Shown: piece after piece, positions 15,715 to 24,108 of the stretch
Position numbering within the stretch: the first letter of the stretch is position 1
Layout of the letters: each line of letters opens with the position of its first letter
Origin: WS-9 sp036274595
GTDB lineage: Bacteria; Eisenbacteria; RBG-16-71-46; SZUA-252
Direction: 5' to 3'
DNA length: 29,230 nt
Assembly (NCBI GenBank): GCA_036274595.1
Contig: DASUFL010000057.1
Coordinates: 1-29,230 of the forward strand
The notes under the pieces: model-generated
Database searches by the model: none
What the model saw: only the letters and a program-made list of their open reading frames with translations
What the model was told of the DNA's origin: nothing
Position numbers and translations under genes: made by a program

Positions 15715-16926
15715 ATGGCGAAGGACGAGATCGTCATCGTGAACGGGGCACGCACCCCGATGACCGAGTGGGTCGGCGGGCGCGCGGGAAACGGGAAGCC
15801 GGGCGGCGCGCTCAAGGACGTCTCCGCGATCGACCTGGGCGTGGTCGCGGCCAAGGCGGCGCTCGAGCGGTCCAAGGTTCCCGCCGACACGATCGATCAC
15901 GTGATCATGGGGAACGTGCTCCAGACGAGCGGCGACGCGATCTACGGCGCGCGCCACGTCGGACTCAAGGCGGGCATTCCCGTTCCGGTCCCCGCGCTCA
16001 CGGTCAACCGCCTTTGCGGCTCGGGAATCCAGTCCGTGATCAACGCGGCGCACCTCCTCCAGCTGGGCGAGGCCTCCTTCGTGCTCGCGGGCGGGATGGA
16101 GAACCTGAGCCAGGCTCCGTTCGTGATCCGCGGAGCGCGTTCGGGGATCAAGTTCGGCCAGGGCATGCTCGAGGACTCGCTCATGACGGGGCTTCGCGAT
16201 TCCTACTGCGGACTCTTCATGGCCCAGACCTCGGACAATCTCGCGCGCCGCTATGGAATCTCGCGCGAGGAGCAGGACGCGTACGCGCTTAGGAGCATCA
16301 CGGAAGGGCGCCGCGCCATCGACTCGCGCCTCCTGAGCGAGGAGATCGTCCCGGTCCTCGTTGGGAAGGACGGGAAGGTCGTGGACAGGGACGACCACTG
16401 TTTCGAGGGAGCGACGAAGGAAGGACTCGCCAAGCTCCCGCCGGCGTTCGGCAAGGACAGCTTCGTCACCGCGGGGAACGCGAGCGGCATCGTGGACGCC
16501 GCGGCCGCGCTCGTCGTGACGACCGCGCGGCACGCGGAGAAGCGCGACCTCGAGCCGATCGGGCGCATCGTCTCCTGGTCCGTCACCGGGGTGGATCCGG
16601 AGACGATGGGGATCGGCCCCGTGCCAGCCACCCGCGGCGCGCTCAAGCAGGCGGGGCTCACCGTGGAGGACATCGACCTGTTCGAGATCAACGAGGCGTT
16701 CGCCGGACAGTACCTGGCGGTCGAGAAGGAGCTCGGCAATCCGCGCGAGAAGACGAACGTGAACGGCGGCGCGATCGCCCTCGGGCACCCGCTCGCCGCG
16801 ACCGGGACGCGGCTCCTCCTCACGCTCCTCTACGAGCTCCGCCGGCGGAAGAAGCGGACCGGAGTCGCCGCCGCCTGCATCGGCGGCGGGCAGGGCATCG
16901 CGATGGTGGTGGAATCGCTCGCATGA
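15715..16926 (+). CDS. Acetyl-CoA C-acyltransferase (thiolase 2)
   Basis: The 403-residue second thiolase is clearly different from the first. Active cysteine C101 is in VNRLCGSGIQS, the histidine motif is GGAIALGHPLAATGTR and the C-terminal cysteine lies in AAACIGGGQG. An extra loop around residues 20-32 (GGRAGNGKPGGA) is absent from thiolase 1. The gene is 9 nt after the dehydrogenase and overlaps the next gene by ATGA. It probably acts on acetoacetyl-CoA or longer 3-ketoacyl-CoA; the specificity cannot be read from the sequence. Confidence 0.93.
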   Translation: MAKDEIVIVNGARTPMTEWVGGRAGNGKPGGALKDVSAIDLGVVAAKAALERSKVPADTIDHVIMGNVLQTSGDAIYGARHVGLKAGIPVPVPALTVNRLCGSGIQSVINAAHLLQLGEASFVLAGGMENLSQAPFVIRGARSGIKFGQGMLEDSLMTGLRDSYCGLFMAQTSDNLARRYGISREEQDAYALRSITEGRRAIDSRLLSEEIVPVLVGKDGKVVDRDDHCFEGATKEGLAKLPPAFGKDSFVTAGNASGIVDAAAALVVTTARHAEKRDLEPIGRIVSWSVTGVDPETMGIGPVPATRGALKQAGLTVEDIDLFEINEAFAGQYLAVEKELGNPREKTNVNGGAIALGHPLAATGTRLLLTLLYELRRRKKRTGVAAACIGGGQGIAMVVESLA

Positions 16927-18185
16927 GCGGACTCGACGAGCGCGATCTCATCTACGACTGGAACGTGGGGGACGACCCCCCTCCGCGGCCGCCCCGGCGC
17001 GTGCAGGTCGTGGACGAGACGCTCCGGGACGGGCTCCAGTCCCCCTCGGTCACCGACCCGCCCATCGAGAAGAAGATTCGCGCGCTCCACCTCCAGGCCT
17101 CCCTCGGCGTGCACGGAAACGACATCGGGCTTCCGGGCGCCGGCCCGCGCGCGTACGAGGCGACGCTCGCCCTCGCGCGGGAGATCGCGACCGCGAAGCT
17201 TCCCATCGAGCCCTACTGCGCCGCGCGGACCCACAAGAACGACATCGATCCCATCATCGACATCACGCAAAAGACGGGGCTCCGTATCGAAGCGGCGACC
17301 TTCATCGGCTCGAGCCCCATCCGCCAGTACGCGGAGGACTGGGACATGGACCGGCTCCTCACGCACACCGAGGAAGCGGTCCGCTACTCCACCGGGAACG
17401 GCGTGCCGGTCATGTACGTCACGGAAGACACGACGCGGGCCAGGCCCGAGATCCTGCGCGCGCTCTATACCCGCGCGGTCGAGTGCGGCGCGCGGCGGGT
17501 CTGCGTTTCCGATACCGTGGGACACGCGACGCCCGAAGGGGCCGCGCGGGTGATCCGCTTCATCCGCGGTGTGGTCGACGCGACCGGCGAGACGGTGGGG
17601 GTCGACTGGCACGGCCATCGCGACCGCGACCTCGGCGTCGCCTGCGCGCTGGCCGCGCTCATGGCGGGGGCGGACCGCGTGCACGGGACGATCCTCGGCG
17701 TCGGCGAGCGCGTGGGGAACGCGCCGCTCGATCTCATCCTCATAAATCTAAAGTTACTCGGCTGGCTCGACTGCGACCTCTCGGCGCTCCCCGAGTACGC
17801 GGCGCTCGTATCGGAGTCGTGCCACGTGCCGATTCCCTACAACTATCCGGCCCTCGGCCGGGACGCGTTCCGCACCGGCACCGGCGTGCACGCGGCGGCC
17901 GTCATCAAGGCGCTGAAGAAGGGAGACGACTGGCTGGCGGACCGCGTCTATTCGAGCGTGCCGGCCGGGCTCCTCGGACTGCGCCAGGAGATCGAGATCG
18001 GACCCATGTGCGGCGAATCGAACGTCATCTACTGGCTGACCACCCGCGGCTACGAGGCCGAGCGCGGTCTGGTCGAGCATCTCTTCCGACTGGCCAAGCA
18101 GGGTGAGACGGTCTTGAGCGAGGCGGAGCTCCTGGAAGCGATCCGGGCCTACAAGGCCTCGGGAAAGGCGGTGGCTCGTGGCTAG
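16923..18185 (+). CDS. LeuA/HMG-CoA-lyase superfamily (DRE-TIM) acyltransferase or lyase of unclear substrate
   Basis: The 420-residue TIM-barrel enzyme has a short N-terminal extension. The signature DETLRDGLQSPS (31-42) gives catalytic R35 and metal ligand D36. Metal-binding H230 and H232 lie in DWHGHRD, and HGTILGVGERVGNAPL (254-269) supplies N266 and the GxGERxGN motif of 2-isopropylmalate and homocitrate synthases. DGLQ replaces the DGEQ usual in LeuA and resembles HMG-CoA lyase. The C-terminal LeuA allosteric domain is missing. The gene overlaps thiolase 2 by 4 nt and the dehydrogenase by 8 nt. Condensation of an acyl-CoA with a 2-oxoacid (isopropylmalate, homocitrate, citramalate or Re-citrate type) or HMG-CoA cleavage are the main options. 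Family is secure, reaction is not. Confidence 0.72.
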   Translation: MSGLDERDLIYDWNVGDDPPPRPPRRVQVVDETLRDGLQSPSVTDPPIEKKIRALHLQASLGVHGNDIGLPGAGPRAYEATLALAREIATAKLPIEPYCAARTHKNDIDPIIDITQKTGLRIEAATFIGSSPIRQYAEDWDMDRLLTHTEEAVRYSTGNGVPVMYVTEDTTRARPEILRALYTRAVECGARRVCVSDTVGHATPEGAARVIRFIRGVVDATGETVGVDWHGHRDRDLGVACALAALMAGADRVHGTILGVGERVGNAPLDLILINLKLLGWLDCDLSALPEYAALVSESCHVPIPYNYPALGRDAFRTGTGVHAAAVIKALKKGDDWLADRVYSSVPAGLLGLRQEIEIGPMCGESNVIYWLTTRGYEAERGLVEHLFRLAKQGETVLSEAELLEAIRAYKASGKAVARG

Positions 18186-19272
18186 GATCCACAAGATCGC
18201 GGTCCTCCCCGGAGACGGCATCGGCCCCGAGGTGACTCGCGAGGCCGTCGCCACGTTGAAGCTGGCGTCCGAGATCCACGGATTCGGGCTCGAGCTTCGC
18301 GAGTTTCCGTTCGGCGCCGAGCACTACCTCCGCACGAAGGAGGCGTTCCCTCCCTCCGCGCTCGACGAGCTGCGCGGCTTCGACGCCATCCTCTTAGGCG
18401 CGATCGGCGATCCCCGGATTCCGGTCGGCATGCTGGAGCGCGCGATCATCTCGGGGATTCGCTTCGGGCTCGACCTCTACGTCAACCTCCGCCCCATCAA
18501 GCTGCATGCGGAAGCGATGTGCCCGATCAAGGACAAGCGCCCCGAGGACGTGGACCTGGTCGTGGTCCGCGAGAACACCGAGGACGTGTACGCCGGCATC
18601 GGAGGCTTCCTCAAGAAAGGGACGCCCGACGAGGTCGCCGTCCAGGAGATGATCTTCACGCGCAAGGGCGTGGAGCGCGTGACGCGCTACGCGTTCGACC
18701 TCTGCCGGAAGCGCAATCGACGCAGGAAGCTGACGCTGGTCGACAAGGCGAACGCCGTCGCCGCCATGGACCTCTGGACGCGTGTCTTCGCCGAGGTCGG
18801 AGCGGCCTATCCCGACATCGAGCGGGATCACGCCTACATCGACGCCGCCTGCATGTGGATGGTGAAGAACCCGGAGGCCTTCGACACGGTCGTGGTCTCG
18901 AACATGTTCGGCGACATCCTCACCGACCTGGGGGCCGCCATCCAGGGCGGCCTGGGCGTCGCCGCCTCCGGCAACATCCATCCTGGGAAGGTTTCGATGT
19001 TCGAGCCGATCCACGGCTCCGCCCCCAAGCACGCCGGAAAGAACGTGGCGTCGCCGATCGGCGCAATCCTCGCCGGGCAGATGCTCCTCGACCATGTGGG
19101 CGAGCCGGAATCGGCAGCTCTCGTCGGGGAGGCAGTCGAAGGCTTGTTCCGAAAAGGGACGATGCGGTCGACCGGTACCGACAGCGGCGTCGGCACGACG
19201 GCGCAAGGCGATCTCGTGCGCGAAGCGATGAAGCGGAGCGCCGCCTCTCCGGCAGGGAAAACGGGAAGCTAG
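18178..19272 (+). CDS. Isopropylmalate/isocitrate dehydrogenase family enzyme
   Basis: The 364-residue beta-decarboxylating dehydrogenase starts with LPGDGIGPEVT. It contains LLGAIGDP, the substrate-binding arginine region YVNLRPIKL, DKANAV with the catalytic lysine, the metal site NMFGDILTD and EPIHGSAPKHAGK for cofactor binding. ENTEDVYAGIGG in the substrate loop is closer to isocitrate or homoisocitrate dehydrogenases than to the GTEG/LTGG of LeuB, while the FGLDLYVNLRP region looks LeuB-like. The family oxidatively decarboxylates (R)-2-hydroxy-3-carboxy acids with NAD(P). Start GTG 18178 overlaps the LeuA-like gene by 8 nt, so the pair is probably one pathway: condensation, isomerisation elsewhere, then decarboxylation. 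leuC and leuD are not here. Confidence 0.83.
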   Translation: MARIHKIAVLPGDGIGPEVTREAVATLKLASEIHGFGLELREFPFGAEHYLRTKEAFPPSALDELRGFDAILLGAIGDPRIPVGMLERAIISGIRFGLDLYVNLRPIKLHAEAMCPIKDKRPEDVDLVVVRENTEDVYAGIGGFLKKGTPDEVAVQEMIFTRKGVERVTRYAFDLCRKRNRRRKLTLVDKANAVAAMDLWTRVFAEVGAAYPDIERDHAYIDAACMWMVKNPEAFDTVVVSNMFGDILTDLGAAIQGGLGVAASGNIHPGKVSMFEPIHGSAPKHAGKNVASPIGAILAGQMLLDHVGEPESAALVGEAVEGLFRKGTMRSTGTDSGVGTTAQGDLVREAMKRSAASPAGKTGS

Positions 19273-19299
19273 AGCGCGCCCCTTCACACCGAAAAGAAA

Positions 19300-19332
19300 A
19301 ACGACAGGTTGTAGGCCATACAACCCGTCGTT
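19300..19332. terminator. Hairpin after the acyl-CoA operon, terminator-like (best on the minus strand)
   Basis: AACGACAGGTTGTA (19300-19313), loop GGCCA and TACAACCCGTCGTT (19319-19332) form a 14-bp stem with one mismatch, which becomes a G-U pair on the minus strand. Read on the minus strand it is followed by TTTTCTTTTC, a good U-run. Read on the plus strand it follows the dehydrogenase stop by 27 nt but has no U-run. It may end the acyl-CoA operon weakly and block antisense transcription strongly. Confidence 0.55.
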
Positions 19333-19380
19333 GGAAACGTTACACGCTGTACTCCCACCGTACCCCCCTCCACCTCCCAA

Positions 19381-19396
19381 GTTCCGACAACTTCGC
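19381..19396 (+). promoter_or_regulatory. Leader motif shared by the two giant-protein genes (copy 1)
   Basis: GTTCCGACAACTTCGC occurs here, 165 nt before the first giant gene, and with one change at 24128 before the second. It lies in the 273-nt non-coding gap 19273-19545. I could not place a convincing promoter in that gap. Confidence 0.4.
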
Positions 19397-19545
19397 ACTC
19401 GCTTGCCGCGGCATGCATTATGCCCACGCCCGGAAGGCGCCGGAATTCACGCCTCCCCCCGCGTGAGTCCCGGCACGGGTCCTCAAATTCTCCGCAGCAA
19501 GCCACCACCAGACGTCACCTCACTGCGGTGACAGGGAGGGTAAGC

Positions 19546-22500
19546 ATGAAGCTGTTCTTGCGACTCGCGTTCGCGGTGGCGCTCCTCGGCCTCTGCGCGG
19601 CTCCAGCGTCCGCGCAGTACATGTTCTTGGACGCCAACGGGGACGCGGCCTACGACGCCTCTTTGGACAGGCTGAACCCGAACGGCACGCCCACGACGGT
19701 GGACGTGTATCTCATCACCAACCAGAACCGTGACGGGAGTACGGCGGTCTGCGACGCGGACGGGATCTCGCCACTCTCCATCAACTCGTATGTCATCAAT
19801 CTCGAGGCAGCCGGGGGCACCGTCACCTACGCCAACTTCATCAACCAGATGGGAGCCGCCTTCGCCACCAACTTCGGCGAGCTGAATGCCGGGGACGGCT
19901 TGTACAAGAACGGCAACGGCGCCCAGCTCCCGGTGGAGCCCGGGAAGTACAAGCTCGCCACGATCACGATCACCGGAAACACCGGCGCTCCAAGCATCAA
20001 CATCGTGGACATGGTCGCGACCGCAACCGACTTCACCGGCTTCGGCACCGGCGCCGGCGGCTGCGTGGGGCACGACTTCGACAATACCTACAAGCTCACG
20101 GGCCCGCATTTCGGGACCGACTGGACGGACGTCGACGGACTCGCGCCGGCGCCGGGCGGGAACGCCGCGCCGACCCTGACCGTGAATCAGAACGTCACGG
20201 CCATCGCGGGCCAAGAGCTCACGATCGAGGCGACCGCGACCGACCCGAATCCCGCGGACGTCATCACGATCACCGAGATCTCCACGGCGCCGTTCCTGAC
20301 GAACTTCTCGTCCACGCCCGGGCCCTCGCCGGTGACGGCGACTCTGTCCGGCACGCCCGCCGTGGACGTGTCCGGCGTCTTCCTGGTCACATGGATCGCG
20401 TCGGACAACGTGAATCCTCCCGATACCGTGCTGACCACGGTGACGGTCACTCCGGCCGGCAGCAACCAGTGCCCGGTTCTGGCGCCGATCGGCGACAAGA
20501 CGGTCACCGAGCTGACCGATCTCACGTTCACGGCGGTCGGCACCGACGCGGATGTCGGGCAGACGCTCACGTATTCACTGGGTGCGGGCGCTCCTCCGGG
20601 GGCGGCGATCGACCCGAATACGGGCTTTTTCACCTGGACGCCGAACGAGTCTCAGGGGCCGGGTAGTTACGCCATCCTGGTCCAGGTCACGGACAACAGC
20701 CTGCAACCCTGTACCGACACGGAAACCATCAACGTGACCGTCCTCGACAGTGGAGGAGGCGGCAATCAGTGCCCGGTCCTGACCGCGATCGGCAGTCAGA
20801 CGGTCACGGAAGGGAACCTCCTGACCTTCACCGCCACGGCGACCGATCCGGACGCCGGACAGACCTTGACCTTCTCCCTTGATCCGGGCTTCCCGGCCGG
20901 CTCGAGCATCAACAGCTCGACGGGCGTCTTCACCTGGACGCCGGCGGTGGATCAGGGTCCGGCGACCTACCCGATCACGGTTCGCGTGACCGATAGCGGG
21001 AATCCTTCCTGCAGCGACTCGGAGGAGTTCCTCGTTACCGTGAACGACTCGCCCGGCGGGAATCTGTGCCCCGTCCTGAGCCCGATCGGCAACCAGACGG
21101 TGACCGAGGGCACCAACCTCACGTTCACCGCGACGGCGACCGACGCCAATTCGGGGCAGGTGCTCACCTTCTCGCTCGGCGGGACCGTCCCGGCCGGCGC
21201 GAGCATCAACAGCTCGACCGGCGTGTTCAACTGGAACCCGACGCCGGATCAGGGACCGGGGACCTACCCGATCGCCGTCCGCGTGTCGGATAACGCTGAG
21301 CCTGCCTGCACGGACTCCGAGATCGTCACGGTCACCGTGAACGACTCCGGTGCCGCGAACCAGTGCCCGGTCCTGACTGCGATCGGCAACCAGACGGTGA
21401 CGGTGGGCAACATGCTCACGTTCACCGCGGCCGCGACCGATCCAGACGTGAATCAGACCCTGACCTTCTCGCTGGATGTGGGCTTCCCGACGGGAGCGAC
21501 CATCAACTCCCAGACGGGCGCCTTCGCCTTCACGCCGACGGCGGACCAGGCGGGAACACAGACGGTCACGGTTCGCGTGACCGACAGCGCCGATCCGTCG
21601 TGCAGCGACTTCGAGACGATCGAGATCACGGTCAACCCGGTGGTTGGCAACGTCTGCCCGGTGCTGAACGCGATCGGGGACCAGACCGCGACGGTGGGCA
21701 ATCTCCTCACCTTCACCGCGACCGCGACCGATCCGGACGCGGGCCAGACCCTTACCTTCACGCTCGATCCGGGCTTCCCGACGGGCGCCAGCATCAATTC
21801 CTCGACCGGCGTGTTCAGCTACACGCCCACGGCAGGCCAGGAGGGAACGCAAACGGCCACCGTGCGGGTGACCGATAGCGCCGATCCTTCGTGCAGCGAT
21901 TTCCAGACGGTCAATATCACGGTCAATCCCACGGGCAACACCTGCCCGGTGCTGACATCGATCGGCAACCGGACGGTGGACCAGGGCAACCTGCTCACGT
22001 TCACCGCGACGGCTACCGACCCGGATGCGAGCCAGGCCTTGACCTACACTCTCGACGCAGGTGCTCCGGCGGGGGCCGTCATCAACCCCTCGACGGGCGT
22101 CTTCTCCTGGACGCCGGCCTCGAGCGGAAGCTTCCCGATCACGATCCGTGTGACGGACAGCGCCGCTACGCCTTGCAGTGACTTCGAGACGATCACGGTG
22201 ACGGTCAATCCGCTCACGGGCAACGCCTGCCCGGTGCTGGCTGCCATCGGAAACAAGACGGTGACCGAGGGCAATCTCCTCACGTTCACCGCGACGGCCA
22301 CCGACGCGGATGCGGGGCAGATCCTGACGTTCACGCTCGATCCGGGCTTCCCGACCGGGGCGAGCATCAACTCCTCGACGGGTGTCTTCTCCTGGACGCC
22401 GACCTTGGACCAGGGCCCCGGCACCTATTCGGTCACGGTGCGGGTCACGGACAACGCGGATCCGTCCTGCGCGGACTTCGAAACGATCTCGGTCACGGTC

Positions 22501-24000
22501 AACGACTCGGCGCAGAACCAGTGCCCGGTCCTGAACGCGATCGGCAATCGGACGGTGACGGAAGGCAATCTGCTCACGTTCACCGCGGCGGCATCCGATC
22601 CCGACGCCGGCCAGACCCTGACGTTCTCGCTGGATTCCGGATTCCCGACGGGGGCCAGCATCAACTCCTCCACGGGAGTCTTCTCGTTCACGCCGACCTC
22701 GGACCAGGGTCCCGGCACGTACACGATCACGGTGCGCGTGACGGACAACGGCAACCCGTCGTGCAGCGATTTCGAGACGATCACGGTCACGGTCAACGAT
22801 TCGGGCGCTCAGAACCAGTGCCCGGTCCTCAATCCGATCGGCAACCAGTTCGCGACCGTGGGCAACATGCTCACGTTCACGGCGACGGCCAGCGACGCGG
22901 ATGCGGGCCAGACCTTGACCTTCACGCTCGATCCGGGCGCCCCGGCGGGAGCTTCCATCGGCTCGTCGACGGGCATCTTCACCTGGACGCCGGCCGGGAC
23001 GGGCTCGTTCCCGATCACGGTGCGCGTGACCGACAGCGCCGACCCGAGCTGCAGTGACTTCGAGACGATCGTGGTCACCGTGACGCAGGGTGGCGGCGGC
23101 GGCGTCACCTACAACACCTTCTTCACGGGAGGAAACAAGAAGACCCGGCTCTGGACCGGCAAGCCGACCACGTGCGTCCAGCTCGAGGTCGTCGGAGCGG
23201 AGAACTCGACCATCGATCTGAACAGTCTCGTCCTCGTGTACAACGGCCAGCAGATTTCCGCGACGAGCGCGGATCTGAGCCGGGACACCGACCGGGATGG
23301 GAACGGCGAGGTCGAGGCCTGCTTCTCCAAGGGAGATCTGCGGACGCTGTTCGACGGTCTTCCGACGGGGGAGAGCACGGTCACGGCGACTCTGCAGGGA
23401 ATGACGACCACCGGTCAGGCGTTCTCGGTCGAGGTCACGCATGACGTCGTGGTCCGCGGAAACGAGCACGCCCAGAACGGCGAACATGGCAAGGGCCAGG
23501 GCAACGGCCAGGGCGGCGATCACGGCCAGAGCGGTGATCATGGCAACGGTGGCAACGTCGGTAATGGCGGGAGCGGAGGCGGCGACGACCAGGGTGATGA
23601 CGACCAGGGCGACGACGTCGCGGACAACTCCGGGAACGACGACGGCGGAACCACCAGGGGCAATGGCAATGGCAACGGCCAGGGTCAGGGCCAGGGCCAG
23701 GGTCAGGGTGGAAACGACAAGGGCCATGGGCGCCACGCGCTGGCCAAGCCGAATCCGCTCAACCCGGCCACCGTGCTCGAGTTCACCGTGGCCAGGACCG
23801 GACCGGTCCGGGTGCAGGTGTTCAATGCCACCGGGCGTCTGGTGAAGGCTCTCTATGAGGGGACCATGCAGGAAGGGCGGAACACGCTCGGGTGGGACGG
23901 CTCCACGTCCACCGGCACCCGCGTCGCGTCCGGGGTGTACTACTTCCGGATCGTTACGGCGGAGTCGAGCGAGGTCGTCCGCGTGACGGTCCTCAAGTAG
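19546..24000 (+). CDS. Giant secreted repeat protein A with cysteine-paired Ig-like repeats and FlgD-Ig sorting domain
   Basis: The 1484-residue protein has: a signal peptide with cleavage ASA/QYM at 23/24; an N-terminal domain (24-205) with a DANGD calcium-type loop and two cysteines (C69, C173); a divergent Ig-like repeat (206-305); nine He_PIG/cadherin-like repeats (306-1182) each starting N-x-CPVL and ending PSCSDFE-like; a domain shared with protein B (about 1187-1303, GKPTTC...EACFSKGDLRTLF); a Gly/Asn/Gln/Asp linker (1305-1397); and a FlgD-Ig/type-IX-sorting-like C-terminus (PNPLNP, GRLVKAL, GVYYFRI). ATG 19546 follows GGGAGGG and opens the signal peptide; upstream in-frame starts do not. 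It is probably exported and surface-attached or released, as an adhesin or matrix protein. It is a tandem paralogue of the next gene. Confidence 0.9.
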   Translation: MKLFLRLAFAVALLGLCAAPASAQYMFLDANGDAAYDASLDRLNPNGTPTTVDVYLITNQNRDGSTAVCDADGISPLSINSYVINLEAAGGTVTYANFINQMGAAFATNFGELNAGDGLYKNGNGAQLPVEPGKYKLATITITGNTGAPSINIVDMVATATDFTGFGTGAGGCVGHDFDNTYKLTGPHFGTDWTDVDGLAPAPGGNAAPTLTVNQNVTAIAGQELTIEATATDPNPADVITITEISTAPFLTNFSSTPGPSPVTATLSGTPAVDVSGVFLVTWIASDNVNPPDTVLTTVTVTPAGSNQCPVLAPIGDKTVTELTDLTFTAVGTDADVGQTLTYSLGAGAPPGAAIDPNTGFFTWTPNESQGPGSYAILVQVTDNSLQPCTDTETINVTVLDSGGGGNQCPVLTAIGSQTVTEGNLLTFTATATDPDAGQTLTFSLDPGFPAGSSINSSTGVFTWTPAVDQGPATYPITVRVTDSGNPSCSDSEEFLVTVNDSPGGNLCPVLSPIGNQTVTEGTNLTFTATATDANSGQVLTFSLGGTVPAGASINSSTGVFNWNPTPDQGPGTYPIAVRVSDNAEPACTDSEIVTVTVNDSGAANQCPVLTAIGNQTVTVGNMLTFTAAATDPDVNQTLTFSLDVGFPTGATINSQTGAFAFTPTADQAGTQTVTVRVTDSADPSCSDFETIEITVNPVVGNVCPVLNAIGDQTATVGNLLTFTATATDPDAGQTLTFTLDPGFPTGASINSSTGVFSYTPTAGQEGTQTATVRVTDSADPSCSDFQTVNITVNPTGNTCPVLTSIGNRTVDQGNLLTFTATATDPDASQALTYTLDAGAPAGAVINPSTGVFSWTPASSGSFPITIRVTDSAATPCSDFETITVTVNPLTGNACPVLAAIGNKTVTEGNLLTFTATATDADAGQILTFTLDPGFPTGASINSSTGVFSWTPTLDQGPGTYSVTVRVTDNADPSCADFETISVTVNDSAQNQCPVLNAIGNRTVTEGNLLTFTAAASDPDAGQTLTFSLDSGFPTGASINSSTGVFSFTPTSDQGPGTYTITVRVTDNGNPSCSDFETITVTVNDSGAQNQCPVLNPIGNQFATVGNMLTFTATASDADAGQTLTFTLDPGAPAGASIGSSTGIFTWTPAGTGSFPITVRVTDSADPSCSDFETIVVTVTQGGGGGVTYNTFFTGGNKKTRLWTGKPTTCVQLEVVGAENSTIDLNSLVLVYNGQQISATSADLSRDTDRDGNGEVEACFSKGDLRTLFDGLPTGESTVTATLQGMTTTGQAFSVEVTHDVVVRGNEHAQNGEHGKGQGNGQGGDHGQSGDHGNGGNVGNGGSGGGDDQGDDDQGDDVADNSGNDDGGTTRGNGNGNGQGQGQGQGQGGNDKGHGRHALAKPNPLNPATVLEFTVARTGPVRVQVFNATGRLVKALYEGTMQEGRNTLGWDGSTSTGTRVASGVYYFRIVTAESSEVVRVTVLK
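20461..23090 (+). repeat. Nine tandem Ig-like repeats with paired cysteines (protein A)
   Basis: The CPVL cysteine codons start at 20470, 20770, 21067, 21364, 21655, 21943, 22228, 22522 and 22819, so units are 285-300 nt (95-100 residues). The consensus is CPVL-x-x-IGN-x-TVTEGNLLTFTA..., then DPDAGQTLTF, a STGVFSWTP turn and PSCSDFE. Both cysteines are kept in all nine, about 80 residues apart. Confidence 0.9.
23458..23736 (+). repeat. Low-complexity Gly/Asn/Gln/Asp linker coding region
   Basis: About 93 codons encode NGEHGKGQGNGQGG, GGDDQGDDDQGDD and a run of GQ pairs. The part at 23660-23710 is a near-perfect short tandem repeat (GGNCAG/GGCCAG units). Protein B has no equivalent. It is probably a flexible, acidic, disordered spacer before the sorting domain. 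Confidence 0.85.
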
Positions 24001-24027
24001 GGCTTCAAGATTGGCATTCGCTGAAGA

Positions 24028-24064
24028 GGCGGGGCGGCAGATTTCGGGCCGCCCCGCCCTTTTT
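24028..24064 (+). terminator. Rho-independent terminator of giant gene A
   Basis: A perfect 11-bp stem, GGCGGGGCGGC (24028-24038) with GCCGCCCCGCC (24048-24058), then CTTTTT. It lies 27 nt after the stop. Confidence 0.92.
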
Positions 24065-24079
24065 GCGTACCGATCCGAC

Positions 24080-24108
24080 TTGACCTTTAACGAGAAGTGT
24101 TATATAAT
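24080..24108 (+). promoter_or_regulatory. Strong promoter of giant gene B
   Basis: TTGACC (24080-24085), a 17-nt spacer and a perfect TATAAT (24103-24108), immediately after the terminator of gene A. This AT-rich patch stands out in the GC-rich window and is the best promoter seen. Confidence 0.8.

Noticed and set aside
19420..19545. Earlier in-frame start for giant protein A
   Set aside because: It would bury the signal peptide; ATG 19546 has GGGAGGG upstream and the same QYM cleavage junction as protein B.
20461..23090. CRISPR-like or mobile-element interpretation of the regular repeats
   Set aside because: The 285-300-nt period keeps the reading frame throughout and encodes Ig-like domains; there are no short identical repeats with unique spacers and no terminal inverted repeats.
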